Source: an uncultured Pelagibacteraceae bacterium
Lineage (GTDB): Bacteria; Pseudomonadota; Alphaproteobacteria; Pelagibacterales; Pelagibacteraceae
Assembly: GCA_902608385.1 (NCBI GenBank)
Contig: CACLNT010000004.1
Span: 1 to 64,000, forward strand
Direction of reading: 5' to 3'
Length of the DNA stretch: 64,000 bases
Every line of letters begins with the position of its first letter. Within the stretch, counting starts at the first letter, position 1. A model generated the notes under the pieces. That model ran no database searches, was not told the origin of the DNA, and was given only the letters and a program-made list of their open reading frames with translations. Below, one piece after another: positions 25,581 to 34,567 of this stretch. The translations under genes were made by a program, and so were the position numbers.

Positions 25581-26474
25581 ATGTCAGTTTTAATAGATAA
25601 AAAAACTAAGATAATTATTCAGGGTTTCACAGGAAAAATGGGAAGTTTCCATGCCGAGGAAATGATTAAGTATGGCTCTAATGTAGTTGGAGGGGTTACA
25701 CCTGGAAAAGGTGGCATGAAACATCTTAACCTTCCAGTATTTAACACCGTTAAAGAAGCTGTAAAAAATACTGGAGCTACAGCATCAATATTGTTTGTTC
25801 CACCAGCTTTTGCCGCAGATTCAGCAATGGAAGCAGCCGATGCAGGAATTAAAACATGTGTTGCAATAGTAGATGGAATACCTTCGCATGATATGATCAA
25901 AATAAAACGTTATATGAGAAGATATTCTAAAATAGATAAAATGACTTTAGTAGGACCTAATTGTGCTGGTGTTATTAGTCCAGGAAAATCTATGCTAGGT
26001 ATTATGCCGGGACATATATATAAAGAGGGTAAAGTTGGAATTATTGGTAGATCTGGTACATTGGGATACGAAGCAGCTCAACAACTAAAAAACTTAAACA
26101 TAGGTGTTTCAACAAGCGTTGGTATTGGAGGAGATCCTATTAACGGAAGCTCATTCAAGGATATTATAGAAAAGTTTGAAGAAGATAATGAAACAGAGGC
26201 AGTTTTAATGATTGGCGAAATAGGAGGTCCACAAGAAGTGACTGCAGGAAAATTTGCAAAAGAGAATATGAAGAAACCAGTTATAGCTTACATTGCAGGA
26301 TTGACAGCTCCAAAAGGAAGAGTCATGGGACACGCAGGAGCAATTGTTTCTGCTTATGGAGAAAGTGCAGTTGAAAAAGTTGAGCTCTTAAAAGAAAGTG
26401 GAGTCATTATTTCAAAAAACCCATCCGTTATGGGTGAAACTGTAAAGTCAGCTTTAAATGGTAAAAAAAACTAA
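25581..26474 (+). CDS. mtkB: Malate-CoA ligase (malate thiokinase) alpha subunit
   Basis: A 297-residue SucD/MtkB-type alpha subunit with an N-terminal CoA-binding Rossmann domain (IIIQGFTGKMGSFH) and the active-site phosphohistidine His251 in MGHAGAI. GIGGDPINGS (181-190) marks the second domain. Together with the beta subunit it forms malyl-CoA for cleavage by MclA. The gene starts 2 bases after mtkA and its end overlaps the start of ppc by 17 bases, which argues for a single co-translated module. The choice of malate over succinate is from context. Confidence 0.82.
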   Translation: MSVLIDKKTKIIIQGFTGKMGSFHAEEMIKYGSNVVGGVTPGKGGMKHLNLPVFNTVKEAVKNTGATASILFVPPAFAADSAMEAADAGIKTCVAIVDGIPSHDMIKIKRYMRRYSKIDKMTLVGPNCAGVISPGKSMLGIMPGHIYKEGKVGIIGRSGTLGYEAAQQLKNLNIGVSTSVGIGGDPINGSSFKDIIEKFEEDNETEAVLMIGEIGGPQEVTAGKFAKENMKKPVIAYIAGLTAPKGRVMGHAGAIVSAYGESAVEKVELLKESGVIISKNPSVMGETVKSALNGKKN

Positions 26475-29175
26475 ATACAAAATTGCAAATATTGAGCTTT
26501 CAAAAATTGTAAGTTTATTAGGAAAAATCTTAGGAATTGTAGTTAAAGAGCAAGAAGGATTACCGCTTTATAACAAGATTGAAGAAATAAGATCTTTATC
26601 TAAAGCAAGCAGAGGCACAAAGAATAAGAAAAAAATAAAATTAAATGAAACAAGAAAGTTTCGTCAATTAATATCTACAATTAACAAATTAAAACCAAGA
26701 GAATCTTTAGTTATAGCTCGATCATTTAGTAAATTTCTAAATTTTTCAAATTTAGCTGAATCGCTTGACAGTGTTCATAAAATTGACGAAGGAAAAATTC
26801 AAAAAAAACAAGGCACCAATGCATTTACAGTTTTAGAAGAAGCTATTGATAGATTACTAAAACAAAAATCTATTTCTAAAGAAAAGTTTTATCAAGTAGC
26901 AAAATCACTTAAAGTTGATTTAGTTTTAACAGCACACCCAACAGAAGTGAAAAGAAGAACTCTTATTCAAAAATATACTAACGTGAATAATATTTTAGAA
27001 AAATTTAACAAATCTAGAATATTTAAGCTTAAAAATATTAAAACAGAAACATTAGCCATGGAAAGAAATCTTCATGAAGAAATTACATCAATATGGAAAA
27101 CCGATGAATTAAAAAGATCCAAACCAAAACCAACTGAAGAAGCTCAGTGGGGATTAGCGGTAATCGAAGATAGTTTATGGAATGCTGTTCCAAAAATATG
27201 TTCAAGATTTAACGAGTCCGTTGAAGATTATACTGGAAAAAAATTACCAATAGATTTTTCTCCATTAGTATTTGGATCTTGGATGGGTGGAGACCGAGAT
27301 GGAAATCCAAATGTTACTGCTCAGACTACAGAACAGGTTATTTTACTGTCTCGATGGGAAGCTGCAAATTTGTATGAAAAAGAATTTACAAAAATCATTC
27401 AAAAACTATCTATGCACGAATGCTCAAAAGAATTAAAAAAAAAAGTTGGTAATAGCCAAGAACCTTATAGAACTTATTTAAGACCAATAAGAAATAAATT
27501 AAAGAACACGCAGAAAGAAATAGAAATATATTTAAATGATAAAAAATCTTTAAAAGAATCATTATTAGTGCAATCTGTTAACGAAATAATTAATCCTCTA
27601 AAAGTTGTTTATAATTCTTTATGTGAAGTTAAATGTAAAGCAATCGCAAATGGTTCTGTACTAGATTTAATTAAAAGAGCTTACTCTTTTGGTTTAAATT
27701 TAGCTCGTCTTGATATACGTCAAGAATCTAAAAGACACTCAAAACTAATGAAAAGTATCTGCAAGCACTTAGGTTTGGGCAATTTTGAAGAATGGACTGA
27801 AGAAAAAAAAATTTCTTTTTTGTCTAGTGAATTTAAATCAAAAAGACCTTTAATATCAAAGAATATTTCTTTAGATAAAGATGATAGAGAAACTTGGTCC
27901 ACATTTAAAATGATTGCAAAATTACCAAGGGAATGTTTAGGAGCTTACATTATTTCAATGTCTTCTAAAGCATCTGATATTTTAACTGTATTAGTTTTAC
28001 AAAAAGAAGCTGGAATGAAATCATGCTTAAGAACAGTCCCTTTATTTGAAACCTTAAACGATCTTCAAAATGCCCATCATGTTATGAAAGAAATTTATAA
28101 AATATCATGGTACTTAAAATATTTTAAAAAAGAACAAGAGGTAATGATTGGTTATTCTGATTCTAGTAAAGATGCAGGAAAGTTGGCTGCTAGCTGGGCT
28201 CAATACCGCACTCAAGAAAAATTACAAGAATTATCTAACAAGTATAAAGTTAATCTTACATTGTTCCATGGACGAGGAGGTTCAGTTGGAAGAGGAGGAG
28301 GACCAATTTATGAAGCATTATTATCTCAACCTCCAGGAACAGTTAATGGAAGAACACGTGTAACTGAACAAGGAGAAATTATACAGCAAAAATACGCAAC
28401 AGAATCATTAGCTGAATACAGCCTTGGAACTTATATCGGATCTGTACTAGAAGCGACCTTGGCGCCACCAATTAAACCAAAAAAAAATTGGCGAGAATTA
28501 ATGAATGCTATGAGCAAAGTTTCTACTAAAGCTTATAGAAATAATTTTTTTAATAAAGATTTTTTAAGATATTATTTTAATATTACACCTCAAAGATTGT
28601 TAGAACAACTTTCCATTGGATCAAGACCAGCTAAAAGAAACAAATCAAAAGACCTAAAAAGCTTGAGAGCTATACCTTGGGTTTTTGCATGGACGCAAAT
28701 TCGCTTTCTTTTGCCGGCTTGGTTAGGAATGTATGAAGCATTAAATTTTGCTATAAAAAATAAAAATATAAACACTTTAAAAAAAATGTTGAAGGCATGG
28801 CCGTATTTTTATGCCATGATGGATATGTTGGACATGGTTTTAGCTAAAACCGATCAAAGAATAATTAAATTTTATGAAGAATGTTTGGGTGATCTCAGTT
28901 TAAAAAATACAGGTGAAAAACTTAGAAAACAATTGTCAACTCTAATTTATTTAAATAGAAAAATAATACCAACTTATGTTTTAGAGCAGAGAAAAGAATA
29001 CAGAGATTCTATAAGAAAAAGAAATACTTATGCAGAAGTATTAAACATTTTACAGGCAGATATTATGAAAAAACTTTATAAAAAGAAGTTAAAAGCAAAA
29101 GATAAAAAACTTCTAATAGACTCAATGCTAGTTACAATTGCCGGGATAGCTGCTGCGATGAAGAACGTAGGTTAA
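26458..29175 (+). CDS. ppc: Phosphoenolpyruvate carboxylase
   Basis: PEP carboxylase of 905 residues, full length. It fixes bicarbonate onto PEP to give oxaloacetate. Catalytic His160 lies in LTAHPTEVKRRT, the PEP/bicarbonate loop is FHGRGGSVGRGGG with His604, and GYSDSSKDAG precedes it. The C-terminus is MKNVG, where NTG is usual, a small departure in the region that contributes to the active site in other PEPCs. The start overlaps mtkB by 17 bases. In methylotrophs ppc sits with mtkAB and mclA in the serine cycle, regenerating oxaloacetate for malate; that is the likely role here. Confidence 0.96.
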   Translation: MVKKTKYKIANIELSKIVSLLGKILGIVVKEQEGLPLYNKIEEIRSLSKASRGTKNKKKIKLNETRKFRQLISTINKLKPRESLVIARSFSKFLNFSNLAESLDSVHKIDEGKIQKKQGTNAFTVLEEAIDRLLKQKSISKEKFYQVAKSLKVDLVLTAHPTEVKRRTLIQKYTNVNNILEKFNKSRIFKLKNIKTETLAMERNLHEEITSIWKTDELKRSKPKPTEEAQWGLAVIEDSLWNAVPKICSRFNESVEDYTGKKLPIDFSPLVFGSWMGGDRDGNPNVTAQTTEQVILLSRWEAANLYEKEFTKIIQKLSMHECSKELKKKVGNSQEPYRTYLRPIRNKLKNTQKEIEIYLNDKKSLKESLLVQSVNEIINPLKVVYNSLCEVKCKAIANGSVLDLIKRAYSFGLNLARLDIRQESKRHSKLMKSICKHLGLGNFEEWTEEKKISFLSSEFKSKRPLISKNISLDKDDRETWSTFKMIAKLPRECLGAYIISMSSKASDILTVLVLQKEAGMKSCLRTVPLFETLNDLQNAHHVMKEIYKISWYLKYFKKEQEVMIGYSDSSKDAGKLAASWAQYRTQEKLQELSNKYKVNLTLFHGRGGSVGRGGGPIYEALLSQPPGTVNGRTRVTEQGEIIQQKYATESLAEYSLGTYIGSVLEATLAPPIKPKKNWRELMNAMSKVSTKAYRNNFFNKDFLRYYFNITPQRLLEQLSIGSRPAKRNKSKDLKSLRAIPWVFAWTQIRFLLPAWLGMYEALNFAIKNKNINTLKKMLKAWPYFYAMMDMLDMVLAKTDQRIIKFYEECLGDLSLKNTGEKLRKQLSTLIYLNRKIIPTYVLEQRKEYRDSIRKRNTYAEVLNILQADIMKKLYKKKLKAKDKKLLIDSMLVTIAGIAAAMKNVG

Positions 29176-29178
29176 ATT

Positions 29179-29526
29179 TTAAAGAACTAAATTTTTTAGT
29201 GTAGTTATATAATCATCAAATTCTTTTGCAAAACTATCACTAGGCTTTATATTTTTTTTTCTCTGGTCTATGGAGGTTTTTTCTAAAAAAAAGAAACCTT
29301 TTTCACAAGCTTCATTAATTATTAATGCAGACTTTGGTCTAGAAGTTTTAAAAAGTTGAGTTTTTAACTCTTCTACAGAAATTTTTTGATTTTGTTTATA
29401 TGCCGACATAACTAACAACATCATATGGTAGTGTGATGGAGATTTTCTAAAAAAATAATTACTAGAACGATGAGATTGTTTCATCTGCTCTTCCCAGAAA
29501 TTTAATAAAGCTTTAGTATTTTTCAT
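29179..29526 (-). CDS. Small probable winged-helix DNA-binding protein (MarR-like)
   Basis: A 115-residue basic protein with no membrane segment. Its middle resembles a MarR-type winged helix: a helix-turn-helix region about 50-78 (SVEELKTQLFKTSRPKSALI) and a wing-like segment DQRKKNIKPS (86-95), followed by a helix. Family assignment is by pattern only. It is 3 bases downstream of tdm on the same strand and could regulate the methylamine genes or be a small unrelated regulator. It converges with ppc by 3 bases. If it does not bind DNA, it is an orphan protein of unknown function. Confidence 0.5.
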   Translation of the reverse strand: MKNTKALLNFWEEQMKQSHRSSNYFFRKSPSHYHMMLLVMSAYKQNQKISVEELKTQLFKTSRPKSALIINEACEKGFFFLEKTSIDQRKKNIKPSDSFAKEFDDYITTLKNLVL

Positions 29527-29529
29527 AAT

Positions 29530-31854
29530 TTAAGACCTAACTTTTGATTTTGTTGGATCATAAAAAGGAAAAGCTATCACTTTTGCTGTTATTCTTTTTT
29601 GATGACCATCAATTTTTCCAATTTCAACTTCTGTTCCTATTTCAGAATATTTTACATCTATCCTGCAAAGAGCAATATTTTTATTTAGAGTTTTTGATAA
29701 CATTCCACTAGTAATCACACCAACCTGTCCTCTTCCGATATGAACTGTATTACCATTAGCAGCTGGCTCATGACCAACAAGTTCTAGACCGACTAGTTTT
29801 TTTTGTGGATTTGCTTTTCTTTTTATTAATTCTTCTTTACCTATAAAATCATCTTCTTTTGTTTTAAGAGGTACAGTAAAGCCTATTCCTGCTTCAAACG
29901 GATCAGTTTTATCATCAAATTCATATCCATAAAAAATTAATCCTGCTTCGATACGAACCATATCTAAAGCCTCCAAGCCAAGAGGAGATATATTAAATTC
30001 TTTGCCTGCTTCCCAAACTTTATCCCAAAGAGCACCAGCGTCTTTTGGATGGCACCATATTTCGTATCCTAACTCTCCAGTATAACCCGTTCTTGATACA
30101 ACAATTGGAATCCCTGTTACACTATCTATTCTTGCTATTGTTAATCTAAACCATTCAAGATTTTCAATGGATGGCTGTGTATCAGGAGTCCATACAAACT
30201 TTTGTAAAATTTTTCTACTATTTGGTCCTTGAACAGCAATATTGTGAATTTGATCAGTTGATGATTTTATCCAAACTTTAAAGTTTTTCTTTTTGGCTTG
30301 TTCTTTTAACCATTCACCACCGTACTCTTGGCCACCAACCCATCTGAAATTATCTTGTCCCAATTTCATTATTGTGCCGTCATCAATCATACAGCCATTT
30401 TCATAGCACATTGCTGTATAAACAATTTGTCCAACTGATAATTTTTTTACATTACGAGTAAGAGTATATTGCATTAAATTTTCTGCATCTGGACCTAAAA
30501 TTTCAAATTTTCTTAATGGAGAAAGATCAGTTACAATAGCACTTTCTCTACATGCAGTGTATTCTTTGATTGCTCCATATTTAGTGTAATTATTAGCCAA
30601 CCAAAATCCATTATAGTTTATAAAATTTTTTGTAAGATTAGATGTTTTTTTATGAAAACCAGTTTCTTGTGTTAATTTTGGTTCTGAATCAGTATTCACT
30701 CTAAAAGCTACCCCTTTCGAAATTTTTTTTTCTTTTGGATAAATTCTAACAAATATATCAGTAGGATTCCATCCATTTGCTGGATCAACATCACAAGGAC
30801 ACGCTGAAGAAGCGCAAGTTAAATCTTTTAAAGCTCTAAATAATACATAATCACCAGGTCTTGACCAAGGTTCATCAAAAGAAGCAACATTATTAGCATC
30901 GATTGCTGTGTTGAAAAATAGGTTTATTGCCGTCCAGCCTTTTTTTGAATTGACATCATATTTTTTTAAAACATTATTAAAATTTTCTGAACAATTAATA
31001 TGGCCCATATAACCCATATCTTCGTAATATTTTGCAGTACATGCATAATTAAAAGTATCATGTCTTCCAACGGTGTCTCTGATTACTTCAATAACTGGAT
31101 CATGTTGTGCATCAAAAAATTTTGAAAATAAACCTGGCGTAGGATATGCAGAACCCATGAAAGTTCGAGTAGCGGTAGGATCAATTAAACTTTCAATTCC
31201 ATCATTTAATTTATGTGAGTCAAAAGCTAAAAAATCTGAACATTGTCTTCCAGAAGTATCAATAATTTGAATGTATTCACCTGCTTTTACTTCATAAGTT
31301 TCTGCAGTTCTTCTTTTAATAAATTTTTCATTTAGTGGATCATAAAGAGGTTCTGGCAAAACATATTGTTCTTCTGATACTTCAAACTTAGATTTATTTA
31401 AAAAGATTGTTAAATCTGTAGGAGGATTTTGTTTATGTACATCCATTTGTTCACCTGGAGCTGCAATCATAACTGTACATTTATCTTTTGATTGCAAAGT
31501 TATTTTTTCTCCCATTACACAATCTTCATCAAATATTATTGATGATTTAGCTTTGTCTAAGTTAAATTTTTTATGTTTAAATAATTTAGAAATTTTTTCA
31601 TCACGCGAAATTGTTTTTTTTGAAAAATTAGCGTTAGAATTTTCTTTTAAATTTAATATAGATAAATCGCTTTGACCTTTTGAATTAAAAACAACTATTT
31701 CACAAGTTTGTTTGCCTTCTTCATTAATAATTTCTATTTTGTCTTCAGGAAAAACTTCTATTACAGATAATCCTCCACCTTTTACATAGTATCTTTCAAC
31801 TCCAGGTGGTAAAGTTCTTAAACCAGGATTTTTTATGTCAAGACTTGTTTGCAT
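29530..31854 (-). CDS. tdm: Trimethylamine N-oxide demethylase
   Basis: A 774-residue fusion of a DUF1989-type zinc domain (residues about 1-390) and a C-terminal GcvT-like tetrahydrofolate-binding domain (about 400-774). This is the architecture of Tdm, which converts TMAO to dimethylamine and formaldehyde and hands the C1 to folate. The zinc cysteines are Cys347, Cys352 and Cys354 in CASSACPC. The frame extends to a TTG at 31941, adding 29 residues with no sign of conservation; the ATG at 31854 is preferred but lacks a clear ribosome site. It is divergent from the TMAO-type binding-protein gene, and the two share a 170-base control region. Confidence 0.9.
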   Translation of the reverse strand: MQTSLDIKNPGLRTLPPGVERYYVKGGGLSVIEVFPEDKIEIINEEGKQTCEIVVFNSKGQSDLSILNLKENSNANFSKKTISRDEKISKLFKHKKFNLDKAKSSIIFDEDCVMGEKITLQSKDKCTVMIAAPGEQMDVHKQNPPTDLTIFLNKSKFEVSEEQYVLPEPLYDPLNEKFIKRRTAETYEVKAGEYIQIIDTSGRQCSDFLAFDSHKLNDGIESLIDPTATRTFMGSAYPTPGLFSKFFDAQHDPVIEVIRDTVGRHDTFNYACTAKYYEDMGYMGHINCSENFNNVLKKYDVNSKKGWTAINLFFNTAIDANNVASFDEPWSRPGDYVLFRALKDLTCASSACPCDVDPANGWNPTDIFVRIYPKEKKISKGVAFRVNTDSEPKLTQETGFHKKTSNLTKNFINYNGFWLANNYTKYGAIKEYTACRESAIVTDLSPLRKFEILGPDAENLMQYTLTRNVKKLSVGQIVYTAMCYENGCMIDDGTIMKLGQDNFRWVGGQEYGGEWLKEQAKKKNFKVWIKSSTDQIHNIAVQGPNSRKILQKFVWTPDTQPSIENLEWFRLTIARIDSVTGIPIVVSRTGYTGELGYEIWCHPKDAGALWDKVWEAGKEFNISPLGLEALDMVRIEAGLIFYGYEFDDKTDPFEAGIGFTVPLKTKEDDFIGKEELIKRKANPQKKLVGLELVGHEPAANGNTVHIGRGQVGVITSGMLSKTLNKNIALCRIDVKYSEIGTEVEIGKIDGHQKRITAKVIAFPFYDPTKSKVRS

Positions 31855-31946
31855 TTTTTTAGTTAAAGCTAACCCTATCAAGACATTTTGATTAAGTAAA
31901 ATAACTAAATTTTTTTGTCCGTTTTGGGTTCTGTTGGTCAAATACG

Positions 31947-31976
31947 TTGACTATGGTTTTAAAATAGGTGCATAAT
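31947..31976 (+). promoter_or_regulatory. Candidate sigma70 promoter upstream of tmoX
   Basis: A TTGACT box (31947-31952) and a CATAAT box (31971-31976) are separated by 18 bases, close to the consensus spacing. They lie about 50 bases before the tmoX start codon, which itself has a strong AGGAGGGG ribosome site around 32013-32020. The element overlaps the region upstream of tdm on the other strand, so both genes may be controlled together. Confidence 0.6.
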
Positions 31977-32023
31977 TAAATATATTAATAATTATTAATA
32001 CTAATAAATATAAAGGAGGGGTA

Positions 32024-32965
32024 ATGAGAAAAATATTATCTTTAATATCTGCTGTTTTGATATCATTAGCAAGTTTTGCTACTGTTCAGGCAGCTGACAG
32101 TAAAAAACCTACTCGAATCCCAACACACAATTGGTCAAGCCAAGTTGTTATGGCTTATGTAATTGGTGGAATTATAGAAGACATGGGTGGAAATGTAGAA
32201 TATGTACCAGCTGACTCTCAAGCTGTTTATGAGTCAATTCGAATAGGTGATGTAGATATATCACACGAAGTTTGGGAATCTGCTTTTGGTAAATCATTTA
32301 CTACAGCTCTTGATGCTGGTGGTTTACTTGACTGGGGAGATCACGAAGCAAGAACTCTTGAGGACATGGGATATCCTAATTGGGTAACTGATAAAGGATT
32401 ATGTCCAGGTCTTCCAGATTGGACTGCTTTAAAAAATCCTGATTGTGCTAAAAACTTTGTAACACCTGACTCAGATGGAAAAGGAAGAATGTTAGAAGGT
32501 CCACAAACTTGGCATGGAGACTTAATACCTCAAAGAATTGATGCATTAGGTTTAGGAAATCTTTGGTGGGTTAAATTTGCAGGAAGTGCAGATGCACTTT
32601 GGGCAGAATTAGCAGCAGCAAAGAAAGAAGGAAGAGGAACTATAATCTTTAACTGGACACCAAACTTTACAGATGGTGCTGGTTTTACATTTATAGACTT
32701 CCCGCCATACAGTGCTGGTTGTAGACCAGAAGACGGTGGTGATGGAAAATGTGGTTCACCAGATGGTTATTTGAAAAAGGCTGTAAATGCAGACTGGACA
32801 AAAACTCATCCAGCAGCAGCTAAAATGTTCAAAAAACTTTCATTTTCTACAGGTCAAATTGGTGCAATGGCAGCTTTAGTTGACGTTGACAAAATGACTC
32901 ACGAAGATGCAGGTAAAAAATGGTTAGCTGATAACAAGTCTGTTTGGAAAGCTTGGACTAAATAA
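32024..32965 (+). CDS. tmoX: Periplasmic binding protein of a TMAO / quaternary amine ABC transporter
   Basis: A 313-residue type-II (OpuAC-like) solute-binding protein. A signal peptide with cleavage near residue 23 (VQAAD) precedes a mature domain rich in tryptophans that can cage a quaternary ammonium group: THNWSS, HEVWES, GPQTWHG and NLWWVK. Two cysteine pairs (near GLCPG/PDCAK and AGCRP/GKCGS) probably form disulfides. TmoX binds TMAO in roseobacters and SAR11 relatives; glycine betaine is the main alternative. It faces tdm across a shared control region. A strong terminator follows it, so it is transcribed alone at high level, and the ATPase and permease are 1.6 kb further on. Confidence 0.85.
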   Translation: MRKILSLISAVLISLASFATVQAADSKKPTRIPTHNWSSQVVMAYVIGGIIEDMGGNVEYVPADSQAVYESIRIGDVDISHEVWESAFGKSFTTALDAGGLLDWGDHEARTLEDMGYPNWVTDKGLCPGLPDWTALKNPDCAKNFVTPDSDGKGRMLEGPQTWHGDLIPQRIDALGLGNLWWVKFAGSADALWAELAAAKKEGRGTIIFNWTPNFTDGAGFTFIDFPPYSAGCRPEDGGDGKCGSPDGYLKKAVNADWTKTHPAAAKMFKKLSFSTGQIGAMAALVDVDKMTHEDAGKKWLADNKSVWKAWTK

Positions 32966-32988
32966 GCACAAAAGCTAATAAATTATAA

Positions 32989-33022
32989 ATCTCTCCCAAC
33001 AATGTTGGGGGAGATTTTTTTT
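32989..33022 (+). terminator. Rho-independent terminator after tmoX
   Basis: The arms around CTCTCCCAAC (32991-33000) and GTTGGGGGAG (33004-33013) pair over about 10-12 positions with one G-U, around a 3-base loop. A run of eight to nine Ts follows immediately. It is the clearest intrinsic terminator in the window and lies about 25 bases after the tmoX stop. Confidence 0.9.
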
Positions 33023-33070
33023 TAAGTTTGTAAATCCACATGGATTAGAATTAGAAAAGAAATTAGTTAA

Positions 33071-33532
33071 ATGTTAAAGTTTTTTTTATATATCTCTCTC
33101 AGCTTATTATTCTTTACTATATCATTTGCTAAAAATGTTAATATACAAGAGGATATTGAACTTGGTTTTGTATGCGAGTTAGAAAAGAAAATACTAAAGA
33201 ATTCAGAATATAATTATACAACTTTTCTAGCCAAAGATTTAGATGAAAAAGGGTTAGATAAATTTGAAATTTTTGCAAAACAACCAGAAACACTATTGAT
33301 TAATGGACTATCATTGTTCCTTTCAAAAACCGTAAAATTTGATGTCAAAGTTGTAAATAAAGACGTAGTTTTATTTAAAGCTTTTAATAAAGAAAAGAAT
33401 TACTCAGAGTCAGGCATAATAACTAGAAAATCTGGTGAATTGGTTCATGAAATTACAAGAAATTTAAAAAGTGATAACTTAGAAAAAAATATTTCCTTTT
33501 ATTTTTGTAGAAAAAAGGAGAATAAAGTCTGA
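33071..33532 (+). CDS. Exported protein of unknown function, 153 residues
   Basis: A small secreted protein with a signal peptide (about 1-20, FFLYISLSLLFFTISFA) and a lysine-rich mature part. Two cysteines (in FVCELEK and FYFCRKK) may form a disulfide. No family is recognised. It lies between the tmoX terminator and the MORN-repeat gene on the same strand. The spacing of 35 bases to the next gene suggests possible co-transcription. The composition is typical for a small SAR11-type periplasmic protein, but nothing connects it directly to TMAO transport. Confidence 0.6.
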   Translation: MLKFFLYISLSLLFFTISFAKNVNIQEDIELGFVCELEKKILKNSEYNYTTFLAKDLDEKGLDKFEIFAKQPETLLINGLSLFLSKTVKFDVKVVNKDVVLFKAFNKEKNYSESGIITRKSGELVHEITRNLKSDNLEKNISFYFCRKKENKV

Positions 33533-33567
33533 TTTTTTTTTTATATAATTTAGTGTAAAATATAATT

Positions 33568-33942
33568 ATGAAAAAATATATCTTTTGTATAATTTTAAGT
33601 TTTTTAATTACAAATTCAGTATTAGCTAGAAAAACAGGTTGCGAGGGAAACTGTGTAAATGGTTTTGGTAAATGGACCTATACAGATAAAACAACCTATG
33701 AAGGGAATTGGGTTGGTACAAAAAAAAATGGTCAAGGGACTGAAATTTGGCCAAATAGATATATTTATAAAGGTGAATTTAAAAATAGCGAGTGGAGCGG
33801 TCAAGGAATTTTAACTTTTCCAGATGGTGCAACTTATGAAGGAGAGTGGGTCAATGGTTTTATGAATGGTAAAGGAACGTTTACTTGGTCTGATGGAAAA
33901 GAAAAAACAGGAATTTGGAAAAACGGTGAATTACAAGAATAA
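33568..33942 (+). CDS. Exported MORN-repeat protein
   Basis: A 124-residue protein with a signal peptide (about 1-20) followed by about four MORN-like repeats, including YEGNWVGTKKNGQG, YKGEFKNSEWSGQG and YEGEWVNGFMNGKG, each about 23 residues. MORN repeats form an extended beta-hairpin array and act as lipid- or protein-binding scaffolds. A pair of cysteines sits just after the signal peptide (GCEGNC). The protein is presumably periplasmic. It ends 8 bases before the next gene, so the two are probably one transcript. The function is unknown. Confidence 0.8.
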   Translation: MKKYIFCIILSFLITNSVLARKTGCEGNCVNGFGKWTYTDKTTYEGNWVGTKKNGQGTEIWPNRYIYKGEFKNSEWSGQGILTFPDGATYEGEWVNGFMNGKGTFTWSDGKEKTGIWKNGELQE

Positions 33943-33950
33943 TTAAAATA

Positions 33951-34502
33951 ATGCTACAAGATAGATATTTAAATAAATTAAAGGAGTTACCCGAACCAGT
34001 TAGACAATTTGGTGGTCTTGTTATTATAACAGTTATTGTAATTTTATCTTTTGCTATTTTAAATATTTTTTGGGGTGGAGGCGATGAATTAGTTAGAAAA
34101 ATGAAATTAGAGGAGGAAAGAATTGCACAAGAAAAAAAACTAAGCAAACTGATTTCAAGCCTTCCATCAGGTATTTTAGTAACCTTTGAAGGAACTGATG
34201 ATCATAGATTGTCTGAAGAACAATACGAAGCAGTTTGCAATGCAACAAAAATTGTAAGTCAGCGTTCTGTTATGGGCGCCAATTTAACAAATTTTAAAGC
34301 TAAACATATATATACTATTAACGGTAATGATATTAAAGAAACATTTGTTAAGTGGGACAAAGAGAAAAATAAATGCTTTGCTGGTTTTGTTTTAACTGGA
34401 AGCAATGTTGGAGTAAATGAAACAATTACTGTTAGTGGAGAAGCTTTAAGTTTTTTTAACACTGGAATTGATACAAGAGTTTATTTTATTAGAAATTTTT
34501 AA
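33951..34502 (+). CDS. Membrane-anchored protein of unknown function, 183 residues
   Basis: The protein has one N-terminal transmembrane helix (about 22-42, GLVIITVIVILSFAILNIFW), a short coiled-coil-like acidic/basic segment (MKLEEERIAQEKKL, about 51-64) and a periplasmic domain of about 120 residues with a pair of cysteines. It is rich in beta-prone residues toward the C-terminus. No family is recognised. It sits between the MORN-repeat gene and the transporter ATPase gene with 65 bases before the latter. It may be unrelated to transport. Confidence 0.6.
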   Translation: MLQDRYLNKLKELPEPVRQFGGLVIITVIVILSFAILNIFWGGGDELVRKMKLEEERIAQEKKLSKLISSLPSGILVTFEGTDDHRLSEEQYEAVCNATKIVSQRSVMGANLTNFKAKHIYTINGNDIKETFVKWDKEKNKCFAGFVLTGSNVGVNETITVSGEALSFFNTGIDTRVYFIRNF

Positions 34503-34567
34503 GGGGGAAAAACAACAATTATATAGATTTTATTTTTACTGAATTTCGTATAACTTGTTAAAAGATT

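Noticed and set aside
24415..26474. sucC-sucD of the TCA cycle
   Set aside because: Placement between malyl-CoA lyase and PEP carboxylase fits malate-CoA ligase better, although sequence alone cannot exclude succinate.
31855..31941. 29-residue extension of Tdm to a TTG
   Set aside because: No sign of conservation, and the region is needed as promoter space for both directions; the start is still uncertain.
32966..33070. Riboswitch or small RNA after tmoX
   Set aside because: The region is explained by the terminator hairpin and T-run; nothing else structured is visible.
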